From Rhodospirillales bacterium (GTDB lineage: Bacteria > Pseudomonadota > Alphaproteobacteria > Acetobacterales > Acetobacteraceae), in contig JAGWZS010000058.1 of the NCBI GenBank assembly GCA_018971905.1, forward strand, positions 1 to 9,274: a DNA stretch of 9,274 nt, written 5' to 3'. Below the pieces are notes generated by a model that saw nothing but the letters and a program-made list of their open reading frames with translations, made no database searches and was not told the origin of the DNA. Positions 1 through 7,334 of the stretch are shown piece after piece. Position 1 is the first letter of the stretch; each line of letters starts with the position of its first letter. The position numbers were made by a program, and so were the translations under genes.

Positions 1-1
1 G

Positions 2-127
2 GTAACGCAGATCGTCGCTTTTGTCCGTGATGAAACGGCCCGCTGGAACGAGGAGCGCGATTTGCGCCGTCGCATAAGGGCATTAGAGGAAGCCGCCGGC
101 CAGCCTGGCGGCGCACACAACGGTTAG
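2..127 (+). CDS. C-terminal end of an unrecognised protein (5' end outside window)
   Basis: An open frame enters from the left edge and ends with TAG at 125-127, giving the last 41 residues of a protein. The tail is strongly charged (residues 9-30 rich in Arg, Glu and Asp, with RRR at 22-24), looks helical and possibly coiled-coil, and ends in a Gly/Pro-rich stretch. I do not recognise the family. Only 21 bases separate its stop from the frc start, and no terminator lies between, so it may be co-transcribed with frc. The frame could be a chance one, but the close fit to the frc start and the alphaproteobacterial-looking codon use make a real gene likely. Confidence 0.5.
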   Translation, partial: VTQIVAFVRDETARWNEERDLRRRIRALEEAAGQPGGAHNG

Positions 128-148
128 ACGACAAAGGGAGTAAGATAA

Positions 149-1399
149 ATGAGCAGACCGCTCGAAGGCGTTAAGATTATCGATTTCACTCACGTGCAAG
201 CCGGTCCGGCCTGCACCCAGCTGCTCGCATGGTATGGCGCAGATGTCATCAAGGTCGAGCGTCCTGGCTCGGGCGACGTGACACGCAACCAGCTTCGCCA
301 CGTCGAAGGTGCTGACGCGCTGTATTTCACGATGCTGAATTCCAACAAACGCTCCCTGACGCTTGATACCAAGACCCAGGCGGGCAAGGACGTTCTCACC
401 AAGCTGATCAAGGAATCAGACGTTCTGGTTGAGAATTTCGGCCCCGGCGCGCTGGATCGCATGGGCTTCAGCTGGGCCCATATTCAGGAACTGAACCCGG
501 GCATGATCATGGCCTCGGTAAAGGGCTTCTCCGAGGGGCACCATTACGAAGACCTGAAGGTTTACGAAAACGTCGCGCAATGCGCTGGCGGTGCGGCCTC
601 CACCACCGGCTTCTGGGATGGCCCGCCGACCGTTTCCGGCGCCGCCCTGGGTGACAGCAACACCGGTATGCACCTTGCCATCGGCATTCTCACCGCGCTG
701 ATGCAGAAGGCCAAGACCGGCAAGGGCCAGAAGGTTGCCGTGTCCATGCAGGACGCCGTGCTGAACCTCTGCCGCGTGAAGCTGCGTGACCAGCAGCGCC
801 TGGATGCGCTGGGCTACCTTGAGGAATACCCGCAGTACCCGCACCATTCCTTCTCGGATGTCGTTCCCCGCGGCGGCAACGCTGGCGGTGGCGGCCAGCC
901 TGGCTGGGTGATGAAGTGCAAAGGCTGGGAACACGACCCCAACGCCTATATCTACTTCACCATTCAGGGCCATGCCTGGGAGCCGATCTGCCGTTGCATC
1001 GGCCGTCCGGAATGGATCGACGACCCCGCGTATAACACCCCTCGCGCGCGCCAGGACAAGCTCTTTGACATCATCACCGATATCGAAGGCTGGCTCTCGG
1101 ACAAGACCAAGTACGAAGCGGTTGATATCCTGCGCAAGTACGACATCCCCTGCGCGCCGGTTCTCACCATGAAGGAAATCGCCGAGGACAAGTCTCTGCG
1201 TGAAAGCGGCTCCATTGTTGAGGTTCCGCATCCTCAGCTTGGCAAGTACCTGACCGTCGGCAGCCCGATCAAGTTCTCCGATCTGAAGGTGGATATCAAA
1301 CCCTCGCCGCTGCTGGGTGAGCATACAGACGAGGTCCTCAGCGAGCTCGGTTACTCAGCCGAGCAGATCAAGGAACTCCATGCCGCCAAGGCAGTCTGA
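149..1399 (+). CDS. frc: Formyl-CoA:oxalate CoA-transferase (Frc, YfdW type)
   Basis: Cytoplasmic class III CoA-transferase that moves CoA from formyl-CoA to oxalate, giving oxalyl-CoA for Oxc and free formate. The 416 residues match the length of E. coli YfdW and the sequence is collinear with it and with Oxalobacter Frc. Visible family marks are the N-terminal DFTHVQAGP (12-20, with Gln17), the catalytic Asp169 in GAALGDSN, which would form the aspartyl-CoA thioester, and the mobile glycine loop GGGGQ at 246-250. Position 48 is Gln, as in YfdW, where Oxalobacter Frc has Trp. The ATG has a good ribosome site (AAGGGAG, 134-140, 8-base spacing). It follows the upstream partial gene by 21 bases and ends at a hairpin. 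The enzyme class is nearly certain; formyl-CoA/oxalate specificity is inferred from similarity and the nearby oxc and oxlT. Confidence 0.95.
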   Translation: MSRPLEGVKIIDFTHVQAGPACTQLLAWYGADVIKVERPGSGDVTRNQLRHVEGADALYFTMLNSNKRSLTLDTKTQAGKDVLTKLIKESDVLVENFGPGALDRMGFSWAHIQELNPGMIMASVKGFSEGHHYEDLKVYENVAQCAGGAASTTGFWDGPPTVSGAALGDSNTGMHLAIGILTALMQKAKTGKGQKVAVSMQDAVLNLCRVKLRDQQRLDALGYLEEYPQYPHHSFSDVVPRGGNAGGGGQPGWVMKCKGWEHDPNAYIYFTIQGHAWEPICRCIGRPEWIDDPAYNTPRARQDKLFDIITDIEGWLSDKTKYEAVDILRKYDIPCAPVLTMKEIAEDKSLRESGSIVEVPHPQLGKYLTVGSPIKFSDLKVDIKPSPLLGEHTDEVLSELGYSAEQIKELHAAKAV

Positions 1400-1414
1400 A
1401 CACTAACCATACCG

Positions 1415-1447
1415 GGCCCGCTCCCTCATCGGAGCGGGTCAATTTCA
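1415..1447 (+). terminator. Probable intrinsic terminator of frc
   Basis: CCCGCTCC (1417-1424) pairs with GGAGCGGG (1431-1438) across a 6-base loop; a G-T and a G-C pair extend the stem to 10 bp (1415-1440). The following tract, AATTTCATT, is only moderately T-rich, so termination may be partial. It starts 15 bases after the frc stop. Confidence 0.65.
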
Positions 1448-1500
1448 TTGTGCTGCCTCAATCCATAATACAAACCGCAAGCACGCCGCCGTCCAATAAT

Positions 1501-1524
1501 TCCGCCAACGATTGCGGATTTTTT
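1501..1524 (+). terminator. Weak terminator-like hairpin between frc and the GntR gene
   Basis: TCCGC (1501-1505) pairs with GCGGA (1514-1518) over an 8-base loop and is followed directly by six T (1519-1524). The stem is only 5 bp. It could be a second terminator for frc read-through, but it overlaps the proposed -35 of the regulator gene, so it may be chance. Confidence 0.3.
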
Positions 1525-1541
1525 AAAACCATAGGTAGAAT
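1512..1541 (+). promoter_or_regulatory. Candidate promoter of the GntR regulator gene
   Basis: TTGCGG (1512-1517) and TAGAAT (1536-1541), 18 bases apart, are a fair sigma-70 type match. Transcription would start near 1548, at the edge of the inverted repeat 1550-1564, about 50 bases before the TTG start. This is from sequence pattern alone. Confidence 0.35.
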
Positions 1542-1549
1542 AACCACCA

Positions 1550-1564
1550 CCCCGAAAAACGGGG
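1550..1564. repeat. Inverted repeat CCCCG-A5-CGGGG in the GntR leader
   Basis: A perfect 5-bp dyad with an AAAAA centre lies just after the proposed transcription start and 23 bases before the ribosome site. It may be an autoregulatory operator or a 5' stem-loop in the message. There is no T-tract after it, so it is not a terminator. Confidence 0.35.
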
Positions 1565-1599
1565 ACTTCAGGGAAACGGCTCAATAAAAGGAGACTCCT

Positions 1600-2334
1600 T
1601 TGAGCACTCAGCCAACGGCCTCTTGGCCTATGGCCAGCACACCTACCTCCGAGCTGGCAGTGACTCCATTTGCCATTGAACCTACTTTTAAAACCAAAGT
1701 TTATGACACGCTGAAGCAGGCGATCATTGCCCTCGATATTTACGGCAAGCCTGAAGAAACCTGGCTAGACGAACGGCAGCTTGCGGAACGGCTGGGTGTA
1801 AGCCGCACCCCGATTCGCGAAGCAATCGCGATGCTTGAGCAGCAGGGATTTGTAAAATCCGTTCCTCGCCGCGGCATCAACGTCTTGCGCAAAAGCAAAC
1901 GCGAGGTGATCGAAACAATTCAGGTTTGGGCTGCCCTGGAAGCCATGGCGGCGCGGCTGGTGATTAAAAATGCTTCCACCGAAGACATCGGTCAGCTCAG
2001 GCAAATTTTTAACTCCTTCCACGACACGCATCGCCCCGCTGATTATCTGTCAGAATATTCGGTGGCGAATATCCGCTTCCATCAGACAATTATCGAGCTC
2101 ACCGGGTCCAGCGTACTGCGGCAGACAACCGAGGATATTCTTCTGCATGTGCGTGGCATTCGCCGCATTACCATCGGCCGCGATGACCGCGCTTCGCGCT
2201 CAATCGAAGATCACCTTGCCATTATCGCTGCCATTGAAAAGCGTGACACCGAGAGTGCTGAACGCCTGTGCCGGGACCATACATTGGGCCTTGCCGACTA
2301 TGTTGGTCAGCATAGCGAGGGCATATTTTTCTGA
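1600..2334 (+). CDS. GntR-family regulator, FadR/FCD type, probable oxalate-responsive
   Basis: Cytoplasmic DNA-binding regulator of 244 residues. The winged helix spans about 30-98, with the recognition stretch LAERLGVSRTPIREAIAML at 61-79. A C-terminal all-helical FCD effector domain follows (about 103-235). FCD metal-site positions are Asn157 (usually Asp), His161, His205 and His227, with the usual spacing. The first 29 residues are a low-complexity Ser/Thr/Pro-rich extension. The TTG start is chosen because AAAGGAG (1587-1593) lies 6 bases upstream; the ATG at 1630 has no such site and would only trim the tail. It is a paralogue of the regulator at 8801-9274. Its place among oxalate genes suggests that it controls them, with an acid or acyl-CoA as ligand; this is inference. 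Confidence 0.9.
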   Translation: MSTQPTASWPMASTPTSELAVTPFAIEPTFKTKVYDTLKQAIIALDIYGKPEETWLDERQLAERLGVSRTPIREAIAMLEQQGFVKSVPRRGINVLRKSKREVIETIQVWAALEAMAARLVIKNASTEDIGQLRQIFNSFHDTHRPADYLSEYSVANIRFHQTIIELTGSSVLRQTTEDILLHVRGIRRITIGRDDRASRSIEDHLAIIAAIEKRDTESAERLCRDHTLGLADYVGQHSEGIFF

Positions 2335-2408
2335 TTTGTAAGCACCCGAGACGGACTCCACCTGAATAGAGCCACTTTGGACTTCATATTCAACCACCCA
2401 GACATAAA

Positions 2409-2439
2409 AAAGGCCCCGCTAACACGGGGCCTTTCTTTT
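2409..2439. terminator. Bidirectional intrinsic terminator between gntR and oxc
   Basis: AAAGGCCCCG (2409-2418) pairs perfectly with CGGGGCCTTT (2425-2434) across a 6-base loop. T-rich tracts follow on the plus strand (to 2439) and on the minus strand (A-run 2406-2411). It sits between two convergent genes and can serve both. The rest of 2335-2474 shows no gene. Confidence 0.9.
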
Positions 2440-2474
2440 GTTATGAAAGGGCTCATCCAGCCCTTCCACTTGTT

Positions 2475-4220
2475 TTACTTCTTTTTGACGACGCTCTGCG
2501 GATTGAGGCTGCCGATATTGCCGCTTTCGCTGCCGGCGGCAGGGTCGATCACAGCATTGATGAGGGTCGGCTTGCCGCTGTCCATCGCGGCCACAACGGC
2601 AGCGCGCAGCTCGTCCGGCGTGGTGGCATTGGCGCCAACGCCACCGAACGCTTCCATCATCTTGTCGTAACGCGCCTCAGGGACAAACACCGTGGTCGCC
2701 ACATCGGAACCACCAGAGGTGTTCACATCTGTGCCACGATAGATGCCGTTGTTGTTGAACACGACAATGCAGACCGGCAGATTATACCGGCAGATCGTCT
2801 CAACTTCCATGCCCGAGAAGCCGAAGGCGCTGTCGCCTTCAACCGCCAGAACCGGCTTACCGGTTTCGATGGCAGCGGCAATGGCAAACCCCATGCCAAT
2901 GCCCATGACGCCCCAGGTGCCAACATCCAGGCGCTTGCGCGGCTGGTACATGTCGATCACACCGCGCGCCAAATCGAGCGTGTTAGCACCTTCGTTCACC
3001 AGGATCGCATCGGGGCGGTCCTTGATGATGGTCCGGAGCACACCGAGGGCGGCGTGGAAATCCATCGGCGAGGAGTTCTTCTTCAGCCGGGCATCCATCT
3101 TGACGAGGTTGGCTTGCTTGCGGGTCTCCAGCGCGTTGATCCAGTCTGCCGGAGGAGCAGGCCAGGAAGCGCCCATGCCCGCGAGCAGTGCCGCAACGCA
3201 AGAGCCGATATCGCCAACAATCGGCGCCTTGATCTCGACATTGCTGTCCATCTCTTTGGGCTCGATGTCGATCTGGATGAACTGCTTGGAGCCCGGCTCA
3301 CCCCAGCTCTTACCCTTACCATGGGACAGCAGCCAGTTCAGGCGCGCGCCGATCAGCACGACGACATCCGAATCCTTCAGCGCCTGCGAACGTGCGGCGC
3401 CAGCGGACTGCGGGTGCGTATCCGGCAGCAAGCCCTTGGCCATGCTCATCGGCAGATAAGGAATGCCGCTCTTCTCGACGAAGTTACGGATATTCTCATC
3501 GGCCTGGGCATAGGCAGCGCCCTTGCCCAGAATGATCAGCGGGCGCTTGGCGTTCTTCAGCAGGTCCAGCGCGCGGGCAATGGCCGAGGGAGCCGGCAGC
3601 TGCGCGGGGGCAGCGTCGATCACCTTAACTAGAGACTGACGGCCAGCCTCGGCATCCATCACTTGGGAGAACAGCTTAGCAGGCAGGTCCAGATAGACAC
3701 CGCCGGGGCGGCCAGAAACCGCAGCGCGGATCGCGCGGGCCACGCCGATGCCGATATCAGCGGCGTGAAGCACGCGGAAGGCAGCCTTGCAAAGCGGCTT
3801 GGCGATGGCCAGCTGGTCCATCTCTTCATAGTCACCCTGCTGGAGATCGACGATCTCACGCTCGGACGAGCCGGAGATCAGGATCATCGGGAAGCAGTTG
3901 GTGGTGGCGTTGGCAAGGGCGGTGAGCCCGTTCAGGAAGCCCGGGGCGGAAACCGTGAGGCAGATGCCCGGCTGCTTGGTCAGGAAGCCAGCGATGGCGG
4001 CTGCATTACCGGCGTTCTGCTCATGACGGAAGGAAATGACGCGCATCCCCTCGCCTTGGGCAAGGCGGCCAAGATCTGTGATGGGAATACCAGGCACGCC
4101 ATAAATGTTCGTAATTCCATTGAGCTTTAGCGCGTCAATGACAAGGTGGAAGCCGTCGGTCAGCTCACCCTCGGTCTCCGCGGCAACTGTTGAATTTGTG
4201 TCCTGGAGCATCGCGGACAT
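2475..4220 (-). CDS. oxc: Oxalyl-CoA decarboxylase, thiamine diphosphate-dependent
   Basis: Decarboxylates oxalyl-CoA to formyl-CoA and CO2, the committed step of oxalate breakdown, in the cytoplasm. The 581 residues are collinear with Oxalobacter Oxc (568), with an 11-residue longer N-terminus. Three TPP-enzyme domains are visible: the pyrimidine-binding domain with cofactor-activating Glu67 (RHEQNAG), the middle domain (about 205-345), and the pyrophosphate domain with GDSAFGFSG (462-470) through NN at 489-490, the metal/TPP motif. Active-site Tyr131-Glu132 and Tyr494 match Tyr120-Glu121 and Tyr483 of the Oxalobacter enzyme. In the C-terminal lid, Ser566 matches Ser553, but Asn568 stands where Oxalobacter has Arg555. 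GGAGG (4231-4235) lies 10 bases before the ATG; an ATG at codon 4 is possible. It is divergent from oxlT and shares its control region. Confidence 0.97.
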   Translation of the reverse strand: MSAMLQDTNSTVAAETEGELTDGFHLVIDALKLNGITNIYGVPGIPITDLGRLAQGEGMRVISFRHEQNAGNAAAIAGFLTKQPGICLTVSAPGFLNGLTALANATTNCFPMILISGSSEREIVDLQQGDYEEMDQLAIAKPLCKAAFRVLHAADIGIGVARAIRAAVSGRPGGVYLDLPAKLFSQVMDAEAGRQSLVKVIDAAPAQLPAPSAIARALDLLKNAKRPLIILGKGAAYAQADENIRNFVEKSGIPYLPMSMAKGLLPDTHPQSAGAARSQALKDSDVVVLIGARLNWLLSHGKGKSWGEPGSKQFIQIDIEPKEMDSNVEIKAPIVGDIGSCVAALLAGMGASWPAPPADWINALETRKQANLVKMDARLKKNSSPMDFHAALGVLRTIIKDRPDAILVNEGANTLDLARGVIDMYQPRKRLDVGTWGVMGIGMGFAIAAAIETGKPVLAVEGDSAFGFSGMEVETICRYNLPVCIVVFNNNGIYRGTDVNTSGGSDVATTVFVPEARYDKMMEAFGGVGANATTPDELRAAVVAAMDSGKPTLINAVIDPAAGSESGNIGSLNPQSVVKKK

Positions 4221-4392
4221 CGGGTATATTCCTCCACATGTGATATGAGTGTGCTCCGCGGCCCGACTGTACGGTGATCACGGCAAAGCGGCTTTCTACT
4301 GGCACACCAAATGCCACTAGTCAACAAGAGTGCCCATGCCGCTTGAATCCGGCCTCGGCGGCGTTATGCGCCCTTACGCCGCTTAATGTTTC

Positions 4393-4407
4393 CATGAAAA
4401 CTTCATG
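4393..4407. promoter_or_regulatory. Inverted repeat CATGAA-N3-TTCATG at the presumed oxc start site
   Basis: A perfect 6-bp dyad with a 3-base centre. It lies just downstream (for the minus strand) of the best oxc -10 candidate, so it would cover the transcription start, a usual repressor position. The binding protein is unknown. Confidence 0.35.
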
Positions 4408-4414
4408 TTACACA

Positions 4415-4446
4415 GTATTATTTCCAAAGATTTACAAAGATGGCAA
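4415..4446 (-). promoter_or_regulatory. Tentative oxc promoter
   Basis: On the minus strand TTGCCA (4446-4441) and TAATAC (4420-4415) resemble -35 and -10 boxes, but the 20-base spacing is long (19 if ATAATA is used). Such a promoter would give oxc a leader of almost 190 bases. Confidence 0.25.
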
Positions 4447-4471
4447 TTTTGCGGTGGACAAACCCTAAATA

Positions 4472-4499
4472 TTTGGTGTTTGGTATACCCAATACACAA
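4472..4499. promoter_or_regulatory. Candidate GntR/FadR-type operator with GGTATACC core
   Basis: The perfect palindrome GGTATACC (4482-4489) lies in a longer imperfect dyad (4472-4499), with matching TT/AA and GGT/ACC arms farther out. TTTGGT also occurs twice in tandem (4472-4477, 4479-4484). FadR-subfamily GntR proteins favour sites with GT and AC half-sites around a 0-1 base centre, which this core fits. It lies between oxc and oxlT, so it could control either or both. Assignment to one of the two local regulators is inference. Confidence 0.45.
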
Positions 4500-4555
4500 G
4501 AGGCGTTTGGTCGAGACGGATACCGGACATCCATATTCCGGGAAAATTGAGGTTG

Positions 4556-4586
4556 AAAGGAGTCGCCGCGTTAGTCGGCTCTTTTT
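4556..4586 (+). terminator. Terminator-like hairpin in the oxlT leader
   Basis: AAAGGAGTCG (4556-4565) can pair with CGGCTCTTTT (4576-4585), with two G-T wobbles, over a 10-base loop, and a run of five T (4582-4586) ends the structure. The core is GAGTCG/CGGCTC. It lies 51 bases before the oxlT ATG. If the oxlT promoter is upstream, it may attenuate transcription; otherwise it may block read-through. No antiterminator partner was identified. Confidence 0.45.
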
Positions 4587-4626
4587 GCGTGTTTGATGAA
4601 TGAAAACCATCGCGGAGCGCGAGAGT

Positions 4627-4633
4627 GGAGGAG
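4627..4633 (+). promoter_or_regulatory. Ribosome binding site that sets the oxlT start
   Basis: GGAGGAG, 4 bases before the ATG at 4638 (6 bases if GGAGG is the pairing core). The earlier in-frame TTG at 4593 and ATG at 4596 have no purine-rich site before them, so 4638 is the better start. Confidence 0.8.
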
Positions 4634-4637
4634 AAAA

Positions 4638-5966
4638 ATGTCTAGTTCGATAAATCAAACCGCCGGAATGCCCGGCTCAGCCCAGGAGATCACTCCTGAG
4701 GTGAACAGCACCCGCTGGCGGATGCTCATCCTGGGCGTCGTCTGCATGATCATGATCGCCAATCTGCAATATGGCTGGACGCTCTTCGTGCTGCCGCTTC
4801 ACCAGCTCCATGGCTGGGCAGTGGCTGACATCCAGTTCTCCTTTGCGCTCTTCATCGCGCTTGAAACCTGGGTCACGCCGCTCGACGGCTGGATTGCCGA
4901 TTCGCTCGGGCCGAAATGGGGCCCGCGGGTGGTGATGGGCGCTGGCGGCCTGATGGTTGCGGGCGGCTGGGGCATCAACTCCGTGGCAAGCTCTTTGACG
5001 GCGCTTTACATCGGCGGCGCGCTTACCGGCTTTGGTGCCGGTGCAGTGTATGCCACCGCTGTTGGCAACGCCACCAAGTGGTTCGCTGACCGCCGCGGCC
5101 TGGCCACCGGCCTCACGGCTGCAGGCTTCGGCGCGGGCGCCGCGCTGACCGTTATCCCCATCCGCATGGTTCTGCATAGCTCCGGCGTGGGCTCGGCGTT
5201 CCTCACCTTCGGCCTGATCCAGGGCGGCGTCATCCTCATCGCCTCGCAGTTCATCCGCGCGCCGTTCCAGGGTGAGCTTCCCCCGCCGCCCAAGAAGAAT
5301 GCAAACCACGCGTCAGCCCGCAGCTACACCTCGGGCGAAATGCTGCGCACCCCGGTGTTCTGGGTTCTCTATCTGCTGTTCCTGCTGATGGCCGCTGGCG
5401 GCCTGATCGCTGCGGGCAACATGGGCAGCATCGCCAAGGCCTATGGCGTGGCAGACGTGCCGACCCTCTTCGGTGGTGGCGCGCTGGCTGTTGGCCTGAT
5501 CTTCGCCAACATCATGAACGGTGTTGCCCGGCCACTGTTTGGCTCAATTGGCGATAAAATTGGCCATACCAACACCATGGCTCTGTCCTTTGGTCTGGGT
5601 GCCATCGCCTACTTCATGATGACAGTGCTCGGCACGAACCCCTGGGGCTTCGTGGTCAGCATCGGTCTGATTTTCGTCTGCTGGGGCCAGATCTTCAGCC
5701 TCTTCCCAGCTTTCTGCACCGACCTCTTCGGGCCGAAATACGCAACGACGAACCTGTCCTTCCTGTATACCTCAAAGGGTGCAGCTGGCTTCCTGGTTCC
5801 CATCGCTGCTTACATCGTGGCGCAGACCCACAACTGGACCAACATCCTGCTGCTGACGACCGCCATCAACGTGGTCGCAGTGATCCTGGTGTGGCTGGTG
5901 CTGAAGCCGGCGGAAGCGCACTACCATGCGGTTCAGGACAAAATGACGGGCGCGGCGGCAGAATAA
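4638..5966 (+). CDS. oxlT: Oxalate/formate antiporter, major facilitator superfamily
   Basis: Inner-membrane exchanger that brings in oxalate and sends out formate. With Oxc consuming a proton inside, this exchange drives proton motive force in Oxalobacter. The 442 residues hold about 12 hydrophobic segments, the first at about 29-53 and the last at about 400-423. The MFS loop motif DSLGPKWGPR is at 88-97, and its half-repeat GSIGDKIG is at 302-309. Arg298 (GVARPLFG) and Lys380 (LYTSKGAAG) align with OxlT Arg272 and Lys355, the two charged residues in the substrate path, which favours oxalate over other MFS substrates. The N-terminal 25 residues are longer than in Oxalobacter OxlT. It is divergent from oxc and ends at a strong terminator. 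Whether it exchanges formate or takes in oxalate with protons cannot be told from sequence. Confidence 0.9.
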   Translation: MSSSINQTAGMPGSAQEITPEVNSTRWRMLILGVVCMIMIANLQYGWTLFVLPLHQLHGWAVADIQFSFALFIALETWVTPLDGWIADSLGPKWGPRVVMGAGGLMVAGGWGINSVASSLTALYIGGALTGFGAGAVYATAVGNATKWFADRRGLATGLTAAGFGAGAALTVIPIRMVLHSSGVGSAFLTFGLIQGGVILIASQFIRAPFQGELPPPPKKNANHASARSYTSGEMLRTPVFWVLYLLFLLMAAGGLIAAGNMGSIAKAYGVADVPTLFGGGALAVGLIFANIMNGVARPLFGSIGDKIGHTNTMALSFGLGAIAYFMMTVLGTNPWGFVVSIGLIFVCWGQIFSLFPAFCTDLFGPKYATTNLSFLYTSKGAAGFLVPIAAYIVAQTHNWTNILLLTTAINVVAVILVWLVLKPAEAHYHAVQDKMTGAAAE

Positions 5967-5988
5967 GCCAAACCGCTATCCAACACCG

Positions 5989-6018
5989 GGGCGGCGCTGC
6001 AAGGCGCCGCCCTTTTTT
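5989..6018 (+). terminator. Strong intrinsic terminator of oxlT
   Basis: GGGCGGCGC (5989-5997) pairs perfectly with GCGCCGCCC (6004-6012) across a 6-base loop, followed by TTTTTT (6013-6018). It starts 23 bases after the oxlT stop. Confidence 0.95.
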
Positions 6019-6048
6019 ATGGCACGTATTGGCTTTTTACCCTGCTAC

Positions 6049-6069
6049 AAAACTGCACCAATCTGGTGC
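6049..6069 (-). terminator. Probable terminator of the sucC-like gene
   Basis: On the minus strand GCACCA and TGGTGC (6069-6064 and 6060-6055) form a 6-bp stem with a 3-base loop, followed by AG and then TTTTG (T-run 6052-6049, then G at 6048). It begins 19 bases after the sucC-like stop. The stem is short. Confidence 0.55.
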
Positions 6070-6087
6070 GCGCGTGCTCGGGCCGCG

Positions 6088-7284
6088 CTATGCAACACCC
6101 TTCACGGCCATTGCAATCTTCAGCGCCGCATCGGCCAGATTTCTGGCGGCTATAATCGGCAAGCCAGATTTGAGCAGAATATCCTTGCCCAATTGAACAT
6201 TCGTTCCCTCCAGCCGGACCACCAGCGGCACCTGCAGTGAAACCTCCCGCGCGGCCGCCACAACGCCCTCCGCGATCACATCGCAGCGCATAATGCCCCC
6301 GAAGATGTTCACAAGAACGCCCTTCACTCTGGGCTCAGAGAGAATGATTTTGAATGCGGCGGCCACGCGTTCTTGCGTCGCGCCCCCGCCAACATCAAGA
6401 AAATTTGCGGGCTCAACGCCATAAAGCTTGATAATGTCCATGGTCGCCATTGCCAGGCCGGCACCATTCACCATGCAGCCAATCGAACCATCCAGCGGCA
6501 CATAATGCAGCCCGTGCTTTTCCGCCTCAATTTCACGCGGATCCTCTTCGGTTTCGTCCCGCAGCGCCAAAAGCTCCGGATGGCGATAGAGCGCGCTATC
6601 GTCGAAACCTATCTTCGCGTCCAATGCCACGAGCTCACCTGAGCCCGTCATCACCAGCGGATTAATTTCTATAACGGAACAGTCAAGCGCCAGAAACATC
6701 TCGTATAAGGGGCTGACGAACGCTGCGAGGTTTTTCTGCTGCGCGGCCTCCAGCCCGAGCCAAAAACTCAGCTTACGGATATGAAAATTCGAAAGTCCTG
6801 TCACGGGATCAATCTCAACACGCAAAATCTTGCCGGGCTGCTTTTCCGCCATCACCTCGATCCCGGTTCCGCCTTCGGTCGAGGCCATGATCACTATCCG
6901 CGACGACCGGCGATCAACCAGAATCGAGAGGTAAAACGCGCGTTTAATCTCGCATCCAGCTTCAACATAAACCCGCCTCACAACCTGCCCGGCTGGTCCT
7001 GTTTGTGCTGTTATCAAGGTATTCCCAAGCATCGCCGCAGCCGCGGCCGAAACTTCATCCAGCGAATGCGCGAGTCTGACCCCAGACTTGCCATGCGGAT
7101 CATTCAGGAAATACCCCTTTGCCCGCCCGCCTGCGTGTATTTGCGCTTTAACAATATAAATATGGCCAGGAACACGTTCCGCAGCGCTCCTGGCCTCCTC
7201 GCTACTCCATGCAGCATATCCATCCAGTACGGGGATACCGCTGGATCTCAGCAATTCCTTTGCTTGATACTCATGGATGTTCAC
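6088..7284 (-). CDS. sucC: Succinyl-CoA synthetase beta-subunit family protein (SucC-like), no alpha subunit nearby
   Basis: Beta subunit of an ADP-forming acid-CoA ligase, normally joined with SucD to interconvert succinate, CoA and ATP with succinyl-CoA. The 398 residues begin [12 protein letters not shown]. An ATP-grasp domain covers about 1-245, with the glycine loop HAGGRAKG at 50-57 (family usually GGRGKG, so Ala55 is odd), IEINPLV at 205-211 and LDAK at 221-224. The ligase domain (about 260-390) has [22 protein letters not shown] and [10 protein letters not shown], which favour SucC over malate-CoA ligase MtkA. The start is GTG with a weak site (GAGAAG, 6 bases upstream). It is downstream of frc2. 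No sucD follows; the next gene is the convergent oxlT. It is probably an accessory paralogue, using a SucD encoded elsewhere, perhaps to supply succinyl-CoA to a CoA-transferase. Family sure; role inferred. Confidence 0.85.
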   Translation of the reverse strand: MNIHEYQAKELLRSSGIPVLDGYAAWSSEEARSAAERVPGHIYIVKAQIHAGGRAKGYFLNDPHGKSGVRLAHSLDEVSAAAAAMLGNTLITAQTGPAGQVVRRVYVEAGCEIKRAFYLSILVDRRSSRIVIMASTEGGTGIEVMAEKQPGKILRVEIDPVTGLSNFHIRKLSFWLGLEAAQQKNLAAFVSPLYEMFLALDCSVIEINPLVMTGSGELVALDAKIGFDDSALYRHPELLALRDETEEDPREIEAEKHGLHYVPLDGSIGCMVNGAGLAMATMDIIKLYGVEPANFLDVGGGATQERVAAAFKIILSEPRVKGVLVNIFGGIMRCDVIAEGVVAAAREVSLQVPLVVRLEGTNVQLGKDILLKSGLPIIAARNLADAALKIAMAVKGVA

Positions 7285-7291
7285 AATGTGC

Positions 7292-7306
7292 TTCTCGATT
7301 CGAGAA
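7292..7306. promoter_or_regulatory. Perfect palindrome TTCTCGA-T-TCGAGAA before the sucC-like gene
   Basis: A 7-bp perfect dyad with a single central base. Its end contains the GAGAAG taken as the ribosome site of the sucC-like gene. It could be a repressor operator, or, as RNA (6 bp, 3-base loop), a hairpin that hides the ribosome site. Confidence 0.45.
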
Positions 7307-7334
7307 TGGTTTTACATGTTCATCAGAGTCCCGA

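Larger units (their letters stand above)
4221..4637. other. Divergent control region between oxc and oxlT
   Basis: No gene is supported in these 417 bases. The middle (about 4385-4500) is AT-rich compared with the flanking genes, as expected for promoters firing both ways. It holds several dyads: CACATGTG (4235-4242) over the oxc ribosome site, GTGATCAC (4274-4281), a 7-bp inverted repeat GCGGCGT/ACGCCGC (4358-4364/4376-4382) in the oxc leader, the repeats at 4393-4407 and 4472-4499, a terminator-like hairpin at 4556-4586, and a small TCGCG/CGCGA hairpin (4610-4622) just before the oxlT ribosome site. Confidence 0.7.

Noticed and set aside
416..1324. Long minus-strand open frame (302 codons) opposite frc
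   Set aside because: It lies wholly inside frc, whose protein is strongly conserved; the antisense product has no recognisable domain. GC-rich third positions commonly leave such frames open.
3054..3632. Plus-strand open frame (192 codons) opposite oxc
   Set aside because: Shadow of oxc with no recognisable domain and no independent support.
4236..4241. ACATGT near oxc and again at 7314-7319 near the sucC-like gene as a shared operator
   Set aside because: A 6-base palindrome recurs by chance in a window this size, and the flanks and distances to the starts differ.
4593..4637. Longer oxlT start at TTG 4593 or ATG 4596
   Set aside because: No ribosome site upstream, and the added residues are charged and outside the family's usual N-terminus; 4638 has GGAGGAG.
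6088..7284. Malate-CoA ligase beta subunit (MtkA)
   Set aside because: The fold is shared, but [10 protein letters not shown] and the surrounding ligase-domain sequence match SucC better than MtkA (NIFAGINRCD type). A different acid substrate is still possible.
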